DNA of 64,000 bases from Mucilaginibacter rubeus (lineage in GTDB: Bacteria; Bacteroidota; Bacteroidia; Sphingobacteriales; Sphingobacteriaceae): the NCBI RefSeq assembly GCF_003286415.2, contig NZ_CP043450.1, positions 310,001 through 374,000 of the forward strand. The letters are read 5' to 3'. Positions 1 through 7,906 of the stretch are shown in pieces. The notes beneath the pieces are model-generated. The model saw nothing but the letters and a program-made list of their open reading frames with translations, was not told where the DNA came from and did no database searches. Position numbers and translations under genes: made by a program. Each line of letters begins with the position of its first letter. The stretch's first letter is position 1.

Positions 1-1
1 A

Positions 2-124
2 TATAGCGATAACGCCAAACTAAAACAAACCAACGCCGCCTACGCTGCTAAACAAGCCGAACTGAAACAAATTCAGGAAAAGTGGGAAGCACTGGCCGAG
101 CAGATTTTGGAGTTGGAATCGTAG
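2..124 (+). CDS. C-terminal end of a probable ABC-F family ATPase (partial)
   Basis: An open frame enters from the left edge and stops at TAG 122-124; 40 residues are visible. They are charged and helix-prone, rich in Lys, Glu, Ala and Gln, starting YSDNAKLKQ and ending in an EKWEALAEQILELE-type helix. This resembles the C-terminal coiled coil of ABC-F (Uup-like) ribosome-associated ATPases, where the helix follows a 'FYSD..K' turn. No ATPase motif is in view, so the family call rests on the tail alone. Confidence 0.45.
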   Translation, partial: YSDNAKLKQTNAAYAAKQAELKQIQEKWEALAEQILELES

Positions 125-165
125 GCGCAAAAGCATGTAATTGCGAGCGATCTTGTAACTTCCCC

Positions 166-257
166 GTCATTGCGAGGCACGAAGCAATCCCCAATTAGCA
201 GAGTAACTGTACAAGTTTCTCTGTATAGTTCGCGATTGCTTCGTTCCTCGCAATGAC
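166..257. repeat. Dispersed palindrome, family A
   Basis: The ends GTCATTGCGAGG and CCTCGCAATGAC are inverted; the inner arms (CACGAAGCAATC and GATTGCTTCGTT) continue the stem. Related copies lie at 5437-5676, 10626-10790, 15369-15436, 18819-18906, 53733-53812 and, as a half copy, from 57371. No ORF is present; it behaves like a REP/MITE-type intergenic hairpin. Confidence 0.85.
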
Positions 258-296
258 GTTTGTTTCATAGTGTTTAAATGAAATTAACAGGTTTAT

Positions 297-1547
297 ATGA
301 AAAAGCTTTACATCGTTCTGTTCATCATCCTGTCACTAAAAACCTTCGCGCAATCCTCTTATAACAACAACGTTTACTCATCAGCCATAAAAAGCGTTGA
401 GTTTTATAATACAGCTAAGCAGGGTTCTTTCCCGGTGATCAATTTAGGATCGGACGAAAAAGTGCTGCTGACCTTTGATGACTTGCGCGGCGGTAGCCGT
501 AATTACTATTATACCATTGAGCATTGTGATGCCAACTGGAACTCATCAAATCTTTCATCTGCCGAATATCTGCAAAGCTTTACCGACGATAGGTTGTACA
601 ATTACAACTATTCAACCGGTACCATGCAGAAGTATACGCACTACGAAATCTCGCTTCCCAACAATAATATCGCCCCTAAAATATCGGGTAATTATGTGCT
701 GAAAGTTTATGAAGATGGCGATCAAAACAAAATGGTGCTTACCCGTAGGTTGTATGTACTGGGCAAACGGGTTTCAATAGCTGCCGATCTGGTACCTTCG
801 GCTAATAATGTAACCCGGCAAACCAATCAAAAGGTCAATTTTACAGTGGACTATTCGGGCCTTGTGGTACAAAACCCCGCTTATGCCCTGCGCACGTTCA
901 TCATGCAAAATGCCCGTACCGAAACGGCAGTACTTAACGGGCAGCCTACGTATATCCGCGGCACGCAGTTGATTTATAACGATGTAGCTATTAACGATTT
1001 CCCAGGCCGAAACGAGTTTAGGCTGTTTGATACACGCACATTAAAGCTCAACTCGCAAAGGGTAGCCAAGATTTATAAAGACTCAACAAACGTAGTGGTA
1101 CTGCTTGGCGATCCGGTTCGCGATCAGCCTAATTATGTTTTTCAGTACGATAACGACGGTAAATTTTACATACTGAACAACGATGGCACAACCCCGGCCA
1201 CCGACGCTGATTACGCGCATGTATACTTCACGTTATCAACCAACAAGGATGCCAAAGACGGCGCTCCTTATGTAGTAGGACAGTTTAATAACTATCGCCT
1301 GGAAGAAAGCAACAAACTGCACCCACTTGATAACGGCAGGTATACCGTAAACATGCTGTTAAAACAAGGCGTATATGATTATGAATACGTTTGGTTAGAT
1401 GCCAAAACCGGCAAAGCAGACGATGTACCTTTTGAGGGCAGCCATTTTGAAACCGAGAACGAGTACCAGATGTTGACCTACTATCGTCCGCCCGGTGCAA
1501 GGTGGGATGAACTGGTAGGTTTCAGAGAGTTGGTGACAAAGAGGTAG
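297..1547 (+). CDS. DUF5103 protein, type IX secretion system plug-like
   Basis: The 416-residue protein begins with a signal peptide (about residues 1-19, ending TFAQ). The segment around residues 60-130 (YTIEHCDANW, then YTHYEISLPN) and the KVYEDGD...LTRRLYV stretch match the DUF5103 family, whose characterised member in Flavobacterium johnsoniae is the Plug that closes the SprA translocon of the type IX secretion system. It is therefore probably periplasmic or outer-membrane associated. Length is typical of the family. The ATG follows an AT-rich leader directly after a family A palindrome, so it is probably transcribed alone. No other T9SS genes are in the window. Confidence 0.75.
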   Translation: MKKLYIVLFIILSLKTFAQSSYNNNVYSSAIKSVEFYNTAKQGSFPVINLGSDEKVLLTFDDLRGGSRNYYYTIEHCDANWNSSNLSSAEYLQSFTDDRLYNYNYSTGTMQKYTHYEISLPNNNIAPKISGNYVLKVYEDGDQNKMVLTRRLYVLGKRVSIAADLVPSANNVTRQTNQKVNFTVDYSGLVVQNPAYALRTFIMQNARTETAVLNGQPTYIRGTQLIYNDVAINDFPGRNEFRLFDTRTLKLNSQRVAKIYKDSTNVVVLLGDPVRDQPNYVFQYDNDGKFYILNNDGTTPATDADYAHVYFTLSTNKDAKDGAPYVVGQFNNYRLEESNKLHPLDNGRYTVNMLLKQGVYDYEYVWLDAKTGKADDVPFEGSHFETENEYQMLTYYRPPGARWDELVGFRELVTKR

Positions 1548-1577
1548 AGCCCGACCTAAACCCAATTAATAATTTTT

Positions 1578-1711
1578 GTCATTTCGATAGAGCAGAGGGT
1601 TGGCATGTGCGATGGGGCGAAAGAGAAATCTAATACGCCTTGTAAAGCAATATAGCATTCGTAAAAGCTTGTCGTATAAGATTTCTCGCTCGTTCCTCGC
1701 ATCGAAATGAC
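1578..1711. repeat. Intergenic palindrome, family B
   Basis: The outer arms GTCATTTCGA and TCGAAATGAC are inverted, with a second inner pair (GAGAAATCT and AGATTTCTC). It fills most of the gap before the thioesterase gene. The ends resemble family A (GTCATT...AATGAC) with a different core, so the families may be related. Confidence 0.75.
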
Positions 1712-1756
1712 ACTTTTTACAGCCAGGTTCCTATCTTTGCCCCAAATCTGACTGAC

Positions 1757-2308
1757 ATGACCACAAAATCGCCGCAGGACTCATACACCATCATGAACGA
1801 GTTGGTATTACCCAACGATACCAATACATTGAATAACCTGATGGGCGGTCGCCTGTTGCATTGGATGGATATTGCTGCCGCTATTTGCGCGCAGAAACAT
1901 TGCAATCGTATTGTGGTAACCGCTTCGGTAGATAACGTATCATTTAAAGCCCCTATTAAGCTGGGCGATGTGGTAAGCATTGAGGCTAAGGTTACCCGGG
2001 CGTTCACTACCTCGGTAGAAGTAAGGATGGACGTGTGGGCCCAAAATATACCATCCGGCACCAAAGTAAAAAGCAATGAGGCTTATTACACCTTTGTAGC
2101 CCTGGATAAAGACGGTCAGAAAACAGCCGTAGCGGAGTTATTGCCTGAAACTGAAAAAGAACAGGCATTATTTGAAGGTGCGCTTCGCCGCCGCCAGTTG
2201 AGGCTGATACTGGGCGGTAAAATGAATCCTAACGATGCCACCGAATTAAAAGCACTGTTTTACGGTGATCAGCTGCCGCCTAACCTGGGCGAAGAAATTA
2301 AACAGTAA
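1757..2308 (+). CDS. Acyl-CoA thioesterase, hotdog fold
   Basis: The protein has 183 residues and a single hotdog domain of the YciA/ACOT type. Residues 27-38 (NLMGGRLLHWMD) carry the conserved Gly-Gly and the Asp used by this family, followed by the long central helix and the strand VVTASVDNVSFKAPIKLGD. Such enzymes hydrolyse acyl-CoA to free acid and CoA in the cytoplasm. The C-terminal 35 residues (GALRRRQLR onward) extend beyond the domain. The chain-length preference cannot be read from sequence. Monocistronic context. Confidence 0.85.
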   Translation: MTTKSPQDSYTIMNELVLPNDTNTLNNLMGGRLLHWMDIAAAICAQKHCNRIVVTASVDNVSFKAPIKLGDVVSIEAKVTRAFTTSVEVRMDVWAQNIPSGTKVKSNEAYYTFVALDKDGQKTAVAELLPETEKEQALFEGALRRRQLRLILGGKMNPNDATELKALFYGDQLPPNLGEEIKQ

Positions 2309-2363
2309 CAAAACTTGCTATTGATGGTCTAACAGATAAATAACAATAAGATTATTTGTAGCC

Positions 2364-2564
2364 ATGAGATATTTTCTGTGTTTTTTATTCCCACCTGCTG
2401 CCATCCTTACTACAGGCAGGATTGGTGCCTTTATACTCAATATATTTTTAACCCTGTTTTTCTGGATTCCGGGCGTAATCCATGCCATATTGGTAACCAG
2501 CGATTACTATGATGCCAAACGCCACAGGCAACTAATGCGGGCAACAAGAAGGGCGAGGTGGTGA
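2364..2564 (+). CDS. YqaE/Pmp3-family small membrane protein
   Basis: The 66-residue protein has two hydrophobic helices (about residues 2-22 and 23-46) separated by a short GR turn. The signature FLFPPAA...GRIGAFILNIFLTLFFWIPGVIHA is characteristic of the Pmp3/YqaE family. Members are small plasma-membrane proteolipids linked to membrane potential and salt or cold stress. The basic tail (KRHRQLMRATRRARW) is longer than in minimal members. Start and length agree with the family. Confidence 0.88.
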   Translation: MRYFLCFLFPPAAILTTGRIGAFILNIFLTLFFWIPGVIHAILVTSDYYDAKRHRQLMRATRRARW

Positions 2565-2587
2565 GGAACCATGATTAGCCTGATTAA

Positions 2588-2660
2588 AGGATTCCCTGAT
2601 GCTGTTGGCTGAAATTGTTTGAGATGATAGGTTACACATTACTAATCATCAGGAAATCCT
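2588..2660. repeat. Hairpin between YqaE gene and response regulator
   Basis: AGGATTCCCTGATG at 2588-2601 is matched by CATCAGGAAATCCT at 2647-2660, inverted with one mismatch. Flanking text (ACCATGATT... and ...AATCAAGGTT) is also loosely inverted. A similar half (CCTTAAATCCTAAAAATCTCGGTT) occurs near 28025-28050. Confidence 0.6.
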
Positions 2661-2707
2661 AAAATCCCGAAAATCAAGGTTCAAAATAATTTACCATATT
2701 TGCCACG

Positions 2708-4054
2708 ATGCAAAAAGGTAAGCTATTAATTATCGACGACGAAGAACGCCTGCGCAACCTGCTGGCGCGCATTTTACAGTTGGAAGGCCATGAGGTTATT
2801 ACTGCCGGCACTGCCAAGGAAGGCTTGAAAAAGCTGCAGCATGAAAGCATCCAGGTGGTTTTGAGCGATGTTAAGCTGCCCGATATTGATGGCATCACCC
2901 TGTCCGAAACCATCAAGAAAAATTACCCTACAACGGAAATTATTGTCCTTACCGCCTATGGTACCATTAATGATGGCGTAAAAGCCATTAAGGCCGGGGC
3001 ATTTGATTATATCACCAAGGGCGATGATAATGAAAAGATCATTCCGCTGGTGAGCAAGGCCATGGATAAAGCCCTGCTGCAACAGCAAGTAATGGACTTG
3101 CAAAGTAAACTGAATGACCGGTTTGGTTTCGACAGGTTGATAGGAAAATCTAACGCCATTACCGATGTCATTAAGCTGGCCCAAAAGGTGGCCCTTACCG
3201 ATACCACAGTTTTATTATTAGGCGAAACAGGTACCGGTAAAGAGATCTTTGCCGAGGCTATTCACCAGGCCAGTAACCGTAGCGCCAAATCATTTGTAGC
3301 GGTAAATTGCAGCGCTTTTACCAAAGAGTTGCTGGAAAGTGAATTGTTTGGTCATAAAGCAGGCTCATTTACCGGAGCTGTAAAAGATAAAAAGGGACTT
3401 TTTGAAGAGGCCAACAGCGGTACTATATTTTTAGATGAAATAGGTGAACTTGATCACGATCTGCAGGCCAAGCTACTTCGCGTGCTTGAATCACAGCAGT
3501 TTATTAAAATAGGGGATACTAAACCCACCCAGGTTAATGTGCGCATCCTTGCGGCCACCAACCGCAATTTGCTGAACGAGATCAATGATGGCCATTTCCG
3601 GTCGGATTTATATTACCGTCTTTCAGTTTTCCAGATCACGTTGCCGGCCCTGCGCGAGCGTAAAAAAGATATCAAACTACTGGCCGAGTTCTTTATGCAG
3701 CACTTCGCCCTTAAAGTAAAAAAGCAGGTAAACACACTAAGCGACGAGTTTGTTGAAAAATTGGAAGCCTATCCATGGCCCGGCAACATCCGTGAGCTAA
3801 AAAACATTGTAGAGCGTGCGGTGATCCTGACCGATAGCAATGTACTTGACGAAAGCCTGCTGCCTTACGAAGTTCAGCAGCAACAGGTAAAAAGCGGTGC
3901 TCCAATTTCGGCATTTGATCTTTCTTCTGTAGAGAAACTGCATATTCAGCGGGTGTTAAACCATACCCACGGTAACCGCGCCGAAGCTGCGCACCTGCTT
4001 AATATTGGTGTAGCTACACTGTACAGGAAGTTGAAGGAATATAATTTGGAGTGA
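2708..4054 (+). CDS. Sigma-54-dependent response regulator, NtrC family
   Basis: The 448-residue protein has three domains. The receiver (1-120) has acidic pocket D10/D11, phospho-acceptor D54 and K104. The AAA+ domain (about 143-380) has Walker A GETGTGKE at 172-179 and Walker B FLDEIG at 241-246. The C-terminal Fis-type helix-turn-helix (about 400-448) includes NRAEAAHLLNIGVATLYRKL. The sigma-54 contact loop reads GSFTGA (219-224) rather than the usual GAFTGA. No kinase is adjacent, but the kdp locus with an unpaired kinase begins about 1.8 kb downstream and the IS between them looks like a later insertion. I infer it is the kdp regulator. Confidence 0.92.
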   Translation: MQKGKLLIIDDEERLRNLLARILQLEGHEVITAGTAKEGLKKLQHESIQVVLSDVKLPDIDGITLSETIKKNYPTTEIIVLTAYGTINDGVKAIKAGAFDYITKGDDNEKIIPLVSKAMDKALLQQQVMDLQSKLNDRFGFDRLIGKSNAITDVIKLAQKVALTDTTVLLLGETGTGKEIFAEAIHQASNRSAKSFVAVNCSAFTKELLESELFGHKAGSFTGAVKDKKGLFEEANSGTIFLDEIGELDHDLQAKLLRVLESQQFIKIGDTKPTQVNVRILAATNRNLLNEINDGHFRSDLYYRLSVFQITLPALRERKKDIKLLAEFFMQHFALKVKKQVNTLSDEFVEKLEAYPWPGNIRELKNIVERAVILTDSNVLDESLLPYEVQQQQVKSGAPISAFDLSSVEKLHIQRVLNHTHGNRAEAAHLLNIGVATLYRKLKEYNLE

Positions 4055-4129
4055 TTTTGGAATTCGGATTTTCGATTTCGGATTTTTAATTTTCTCTCAG
4101 CCCACCCCATCATACGCTGACGCTCGGCA

Positions 4130-5377
4130 GGAGCCCACAGGTGTTGGGAAGAGTTACCAAAAAGGGATGTGTCCATTTGTGGGAGGTTTATCGGGATCTC
4201 CACCATAAAGTCTTACAATAAATTTCATGAGTTCGGCTTCCATTTCCAAGGCAAACTGTTGTTTAGCAGACTTACTACTTTTAATTCGATTTAACTTTTG
4301 GTAAGTTATTATTAACAGCGATAGGATCATCCTGACATACAGTACGGCTTTGATGCCGTTTATGCTTCTGGATAGTAGATGTGAGAAGTTAAGTTCTTGT
4401 TTGATGAATTTGAAGAACACTTCTATATCCCATCTTTTCTTATACAGTGCGGTTATTTCATAAGCTTGAAAATCAAAGATATTGGTCAAAAAAGCGAGTA
4501 CTTCTCCATTGGGTTTGACTGCTTCGATATATCGATAAACGTTCTTTGTCTTTTTTCCCTTCCTGTTATATAGGTAAAGCTTACGGTCTGTTACCAGCCT
4601 AAGCTTATAGTCATCAGGAGTAGCTTCAAATAAGTTATTCTCTTCAACAACTACACTACGTGGGTTCGGATTGATTCGTGTAATAAAATTGATTCCCTGG
4701 TCAAAGAGCTCATCATAGGCGTCTCTTGATTGTAGGCCGGCATCGACTATAACGATACTTTTATTAGATGCAGGACAGCCAACAATGGCTTGTTTCAAAG
4801 CTACGTTCTCACTGTTAAATGTAGCCTGATGATGAAAAGCCACATACTCAGGTATTTCTGAATAGCCTATAGTAAATTTAAGCTGTTTTACATGTTCCTG
4901 GCTTCCTCCGGAACGAAATCCGATCCTGATCAGCTTGGATGAAAGTGATATCAGCGTTGAATCAAAACGCAACAACTGATGCTGTTTATTATCTTTCGAA
5001 GGTAATTGGGCTGAAAAACGTTCAATACAATCCTGGTATAAAGCTTCAAAAAAAACCGCGTCCGCACGGCTTAGGCGTTCGCTGATTGAACTGTAATGTA
5101 TCTTTTGCGCTTCGGATTTGTCAGATAAATGACTGAAAGCATACGAATTAAAGATATTCTCCATTACCCTGAGGCTATTGTGCTTTACTTCGAACTGACT
5201 GTAAAGTAATAGCTTAAAAAGGACTGAGACCGGTAGTTTCTTTACCTTATGGTCTGTTTTATGATAGTCAGCCAAAAACGCAAGACGCTCCTCTGGAATT
5301 AACTTTAACAAGTCGGGCACACGCATATGCCACTAAAAATACAATTTCTATTTCTCTTCCCAACACCTGTGGGCTCC
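4130..5377 (-). mobile_element. IS4-family insertion sequence
   Basis: Perfect 24-bp terminal inverted repeats (GGAGCCCACAGGTGTTGGGA plus AGAG) lie at 4130-4153 and 5354-5377 and bracket one transposase gene on the minus strand, giving an element of 1,248 bp. The flanks are CTCGGC-A on the left (to 4129) and A-GCCGAG on the right (from 5378), the two arms of a dispersed palindrome. An uninterrupted copy reads CTCGGC-CGGA-GCCGAG at 16579-16594. No target duplication of 9 bp or more is visible. Confidence 0.9.
4154..5326 (-). CDS. IS4-family transposase (DDE)
   Basis: The 390-residue transposase appears intact. Catalytic residues are D122 (LRFDSTLI), D195 (IVIVDAGLQS) and E302 in the IS4 signature YKKRWDIEVFFKFIK (295-309), which fits the Y-(2)-R-(3)-E-(6)-K pattern. 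The N-terminal 100 residues form the usual helical DNA-binding part. The stop codon abuts the left terminal repeat, and the start lies about 28 bp inside the right repeat. With no frameshift and perfect ends, the element could be active. Confidence 0.93.
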   Translation of the reverse strand: MRVPDLLKLIPEERLAFLADYHKTDHKVKKLPVSVLFKLLLYSQFEVKHNSLRVMENIFNSYAFSHLSDKSEAQKIHYSSISERLSRADAVFFEALYQDCIERFSAQLPSKDNKQHQLLRFDSTLISLSSKLIRIGFRSGGSQEHVKQLKFTIGYSEIPEYVAFHHQATFNSENVALKQAIVGCPASNKSIVIVDAGLQSRDAYDELFDQGINFITRINPNPRSVVVEENNLFEATPDDYKLRLVTDRKLYLYNRKGKKTKNVYRYIEAVKPNGEVLAFLTNIFDFQAYEITALYKKRWDIEVFFKFIKQELNFSHLLSRSINGIKAVLYVRMILSLLIITYQKLNRIKSSKSAKQQFALEMEAELMKFIVRLYGGDPDKPPTNGHIPFW

Positions 5378-5436
5378 AGCCGAGTGTCGGCTATCAAGCG
5401 GCCTCTGGCCGCCGGAATACGCAGGCTTTCTCCATC

Positions 5437-5676
5437 ATGTCATTGCCCGTTACTGGTCGAAGTTTAGCGGCAGCGTAACTTCGTCCTAAAACAGTGGAAG
5501 CATCCTGCTTCCGGGTAACGTTATCGCATTTTTTTGCTTTGCGAATAGTTAAGCTGAAAGCTTAACCTATTGTAGGACGAAGTTACGCTGCCGCTAAACT
5601 TCGACCAGTATGAAATCGCACGGAAGCATAGCAGCCCTGTAGAGCTACGAGATTGCTTCGTCGTTCCTCCTCGCAA
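5437..5676. repeat. Composite palindrome: family A ends around a 37-bp inverted repeat
   Basis: A perfect 37-bp inverted repeat, starting TACTGGTCGAAGTTTAGCGG at 5451-5487 and mirrored at 5574-5610, encloses 86 bases. Within that interior are two smaller palindromes (GGAAGCATCCTGCTTCC and GTTAAGCTGAAAGCTTAAC). ATGTCATTGC before it and GCAATGACAT after it (with GATTGCTTCG near 5650) are family A ends, so one palindrome seems to sit inside another. The 5378-5410 stretch just before it belongs to the palindrome cut by the IS. Confidence 0.8.
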
Positions 5677-5707
5677 TGACATAAAGCGAAATCCCACTTT
5701 GATAATC

Positions 5708-5726
5708 AACTATCAAAATGATAGTT
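5708..5726. promoter_or_regulatory. Candidate upstream activator site for kdp
   Basis: AACTATCA-AAA-TGATAGTT is a perfect 8-bp inverted repeat. It lies about 105 bp upstream of the GG of the putative sigma-54 promoter, the usual distance for NtrC-type enhancer sites. Assignment to the 2708-4054 regulator is inference. Confidence 0.5.
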
Positions 5727-5769
5727 TAAATCACCATAAATAAATAAAATACTATTTCTTAATCTATGT

Positions 5770-5792
5770 AAATAATTAATAGTCAATTATTT
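5770..5792. promoter_or_regulatory. Second inverted repeat upstream of kdp
   Basis: AAATAATT-N7-AATTATTT is a perfect 8-bp inverted repeat about 20 bp upstream of the putative -24 element. Being pure A/T in the arms it could arise by chance; it may be a second protein site or a bend region. Confidence 0.3.
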
Positions 5793-5810
5793 ATACAGAT
5801 TTTAAATTTC

Positions 5811-5827
5811 TTGGCATCCCCTTGGCA
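5811..5827 (+). promoter_or_regulatory. Putative sigma-54 (-24/-12) promoter of the kdp operon
   Basis: TTGGCATCCCCTTGGCA matches the sigma-54 consensus YTGGCACGNNNNTTGCW at 10 of 13 defined positions, with the invariant GG (5813-5814) and GC (5825-5826) at the required 10-nt spacing. A start about 12 nt downstream would leave a short leader before the ATG at 5852. It fits the sigma-54-dependent regulator encoded upstream. Confidence 0.6.
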
Positions 5828-5851
5828 AAGCCCTTTGCAAAACACATAAAA

Positions 5852-5944
5852 ATGGATGCTTTACTCACAATCGCTTACCTGGCCACATTTGTAGTGGTAT
5901 TCTGGATCTTCTTCAAATCTGTAACATATTTCGAAAAAATCTAA
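5852..5944 (+). CDS. Tiny single-span membrane ORF heading the kdp operon
   Basis: A 30-codon ORF (starts MDALLTIAYLATF, ends YFEKI) is mostly one hydrophobic helix and lies 4 nt before kdpF. It is the first ORF after the putative sigma-54 promoter. It resembles a KdpF-sized peptide but lacks the KdpF end motif (L-x2-PEKF). Its function is unknown; it may be a second Kdp-stabilising peptide or a leader peptide. Coding status rests on position, size and composition. Confidence 0.55.
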   Translation: MDALLTIAYLATFVVVFWIFFKSVTYFEKI

Positions 5945-5948
5945 AGTC

Positions 5949-6026
5949 ATGGCCGCATTATTCATCGTAGCAATAGCCGTGTTCATTTACATGGTATACG
6001 TACTTCTCAAACCCGAAAAATTTTAA
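5949..6026 (+). CDS. kdpF: KdpF, small subunit of the potassium-transporting ATPase
   Basis: The 25-residue peptide begins MAALFIVAIAVF and ends VYVLLKPEKF. A single transmembrane helix followed by the L-x2-PEKF end is the KdpF hallmark. It lies 9 nt before kdpA. In E. coli KdpF stabilises the KdpABC complex in the inner membrane. Confidence 0.85.
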   Translation: MAALFIVAIAVFIYMVYVLLKPEKF

Positions 6027-6035
6027 AATTAAACT

Positions 6036-7751
6036 ATGAACACTGAACTAACGGGTGTAATTTTCACCTACCTGCTCACCTTAGCTATTGCCATTCCCCT
6101 TGGCCGCTACATAGCTAAGGTATTTAAAGGCGAAAAAACCTGGCTTGATTTTCTTGCCCCGCTTGATCGTTTTATCTTCCGCTTCAGCGGTATAGACACC
6201 AAACGCGAAATGAACTGGAAACAGCACCTGCTGGCCCTGCTTACCATCAACAGCGTTTGGTTAATATATGCTTTTGTTTGCCTTATGGCACAAGGCCATT
6301 TGCCGCTTAACCCCGACGCAAATCCAGGTCAGTCGGCAGATACGGCTTTTAATACCGCTATCAGCTTTTTGGTTAACTGTAACCTGCAGCATTACTCAGG
6401 CGAAAGCGGTGCTACTTACTTTACACAGCATTTTGTATTCATGTTCCTGCACTTTGTATCGGCTGCTACAGGCATTGCCGCATTAGTGGTAGTATTCAGG
6501 GCCATGAAAGATAAGGTTACCGATAAACTGGGTAATTTTTGGGAGTACTTTGTAAAATCAATCACCCGTGTATTACTACCTATTTCGTTTGTAATAGCCG
6601 TGATCTTTGCTTTCAATGGTATGACTACCAGCTATGCAGGTAAAGATACTTTCATCAGCATGCAGGGCGATACCGTTCATGTTTCCCGCGGACCGGTTGC
6701 TCCATTGGTTGCTATTAAACACCTGGGTACTAACGGTGGTGGCTGGTTTGGCGCGAACTCTGCCCACCCAATCGAAAATCCTAATTATTTAACTAATACA
6801 GTAGAGCTGGTAGCACAATGTATTATTCCAATCGCTTTGGTATTCGCGTTGGGTTTCTACCTCAATAAAAAGAAATTCTCCTATGTAATCTTCGGCGTGA
6901 TGACGCTGGGAATGCTGATGTTGTTGATCCCAACCATGAATGCCGAGCTGCATGGCAATCCGGCTATAGCTAAAATGGGCATCAGCCAGCCAACTGGTGC
7001 TATGGAAGGTAAGGAAGTAAGGTTTGGCCCAGCCAATTCAGCTTACTGGAGCATCATGACCACCATTATTTCTACCGGTTCTGTAAACTCTATGCACGAC
7101 AGCGCTATGCCGGTTTCAGGCACCATGATGATGCTTGGCATGATGATCAACTGTTTTTACGGTGGTTGCGGTGTAGGTTTCCTTAACTTCTACATCTTCA
7201 TTATTGTAGCGGTATTTATTTCCGGGCTGATGGTTGGTCGTACGCCAGAGTTTTTAGGCCGAAAGATTGAGGCACGGGAAATGAAAATAGCTTCATTGAT
7301 AGCTTTGCTTCACCCCTTCATTATCCTGGTAGGTTTGGCCATATCATCATACGTTGCGGTTAACGTAGCCGGTGCCGATTGGGCTGTTAAACCTTCCGCA
7401 TGGTTAAATAATCCGGGCACACATGGTTTCTCCGAAATGCTGTACGAATACACTTCATCAGCAGCCAACAACGGTTCGGGCTTTGAGGGGCTGGGCGATG
7501 GTAATATTTTCTGGAACTACACCACTGGTATCGTGATGATATTGGGCAGGTTCCTGCCAATAATTGGTCCGCTGGCAATAGCCGGTTTATTGGCCAACAA
7601 AAAATATATCCCGGAATCAGCCGGTACCCTAAAGAGCGATACCTCAACCTTTGGGTTGATGATCTTCGCGGTGATTGTGATCATTGCGGCGCTGTCATTC
7701 TTCCCATCACTGGCTTTGGGTCCTATTGCTGAACATTTTTCATTAAAATAA
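6036..7751 (+). CDS. kdpA: Potassium-transporting ATPase subunit A
   Basis: The 571-residue, very hydrophobic protein is the K+-binding and translocating channel-like subunit of KdpFABC. Family motifs in the four pore repeats are present: NTAISFLVNCNLQHYSGESG, the GTNGGGWFGANSAHP loop, the GGCGVGF segment and the YTSSAANNGSGFEGL loop. Length agrees with KdpA (about 560). It is 9 nt after kdpF; a family C palindrome fills the 155-nt gap before kdpB. Confidence 0.98.
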   Translation: MNTELTGVIFTYLLTLAIAIPLGRYIAKVFKGEKTWLDFLAPLDRFIFRFSGIDTKREMNWKQHLLALLTINSVWLIYAFVCLMAQGHLPLNPDANPGQSADTAFNTAISFLVNCNLQHYSGESGATYFTQHFVFMFLHFVSAATGIAALVVVFRAMKDKVTDKLGNFWEYFVKSITRVLLPISFVIAVIFAFNGMTTSYAGKDTFISMQGDTVHVSRGPVAPLVAIKHLGTNGGGWFGANSAHPIENPNYLTNTVELVAQCIIPIALVFALGFYLNKKKFSYVIFGVMTLGMLMLLIPTMNAELHGNPAIAKMGISQPTGAMEGKEVRFGPANSAYWSIMTTIISTGSVNSMHDSAMPVSGTMMMLGMMINCFYGGCGVGFLNFYIFIIVAVFISGLMVGRTPEFLGRKIEAREMKIASLIALLHPFIILVGLAISSYVAVNVAGADWAVKPSAWLNNPGTHGFSEMLYEYTSSAANNGSGFEGLGDGNIFWNYTTGIVMILGRFLPIIGPLAIAGLLANKKYIPESAGTLKSDTSTFGLMIFAVIVIIAALSFFPSLALGPIAEHFSLK

Positions 7752-7786
7752 TGAGGCTGTATTAAAAAAGAAAAAGCAAAGGATAG

Positions 7787-7891
7787 CGCGATTCCCCTCT
7801 TGAGAGGGGGGAGGGGTGTGTTACTTAGCGTACGAAAAACACACCCCTGCAAACCGCACAATCCCAACACGCCCCCTCTCAAGAGGGGAAC
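7787..7891. repeat. Palindromic repeat, family C, between kdpA and kdpB
   Basis: CCCCTCTTGAGAGGGG-type palindromes stand at both ends, with GGGGTGTGTT and AACACACCCC facing each other inside, so the element can fold into one long stem. Other copies are at 10847-10953, 27861-27973 and a variant at 33032-33160. Here it is probably transcribed within the kdp mRNA. Confidence 0.85.
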
Positions 7892-7906
7892 AAAAAATAG
7901 AAAATC

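Noticed and set aside
5822..5840. A second sigma-54-like motif TGGCAAAGCCCTTTGCA
   Set aside because: The GG-to-GC spacing is 11 nt, one more than the strict 10; the motif at 5811 has correct spacing.
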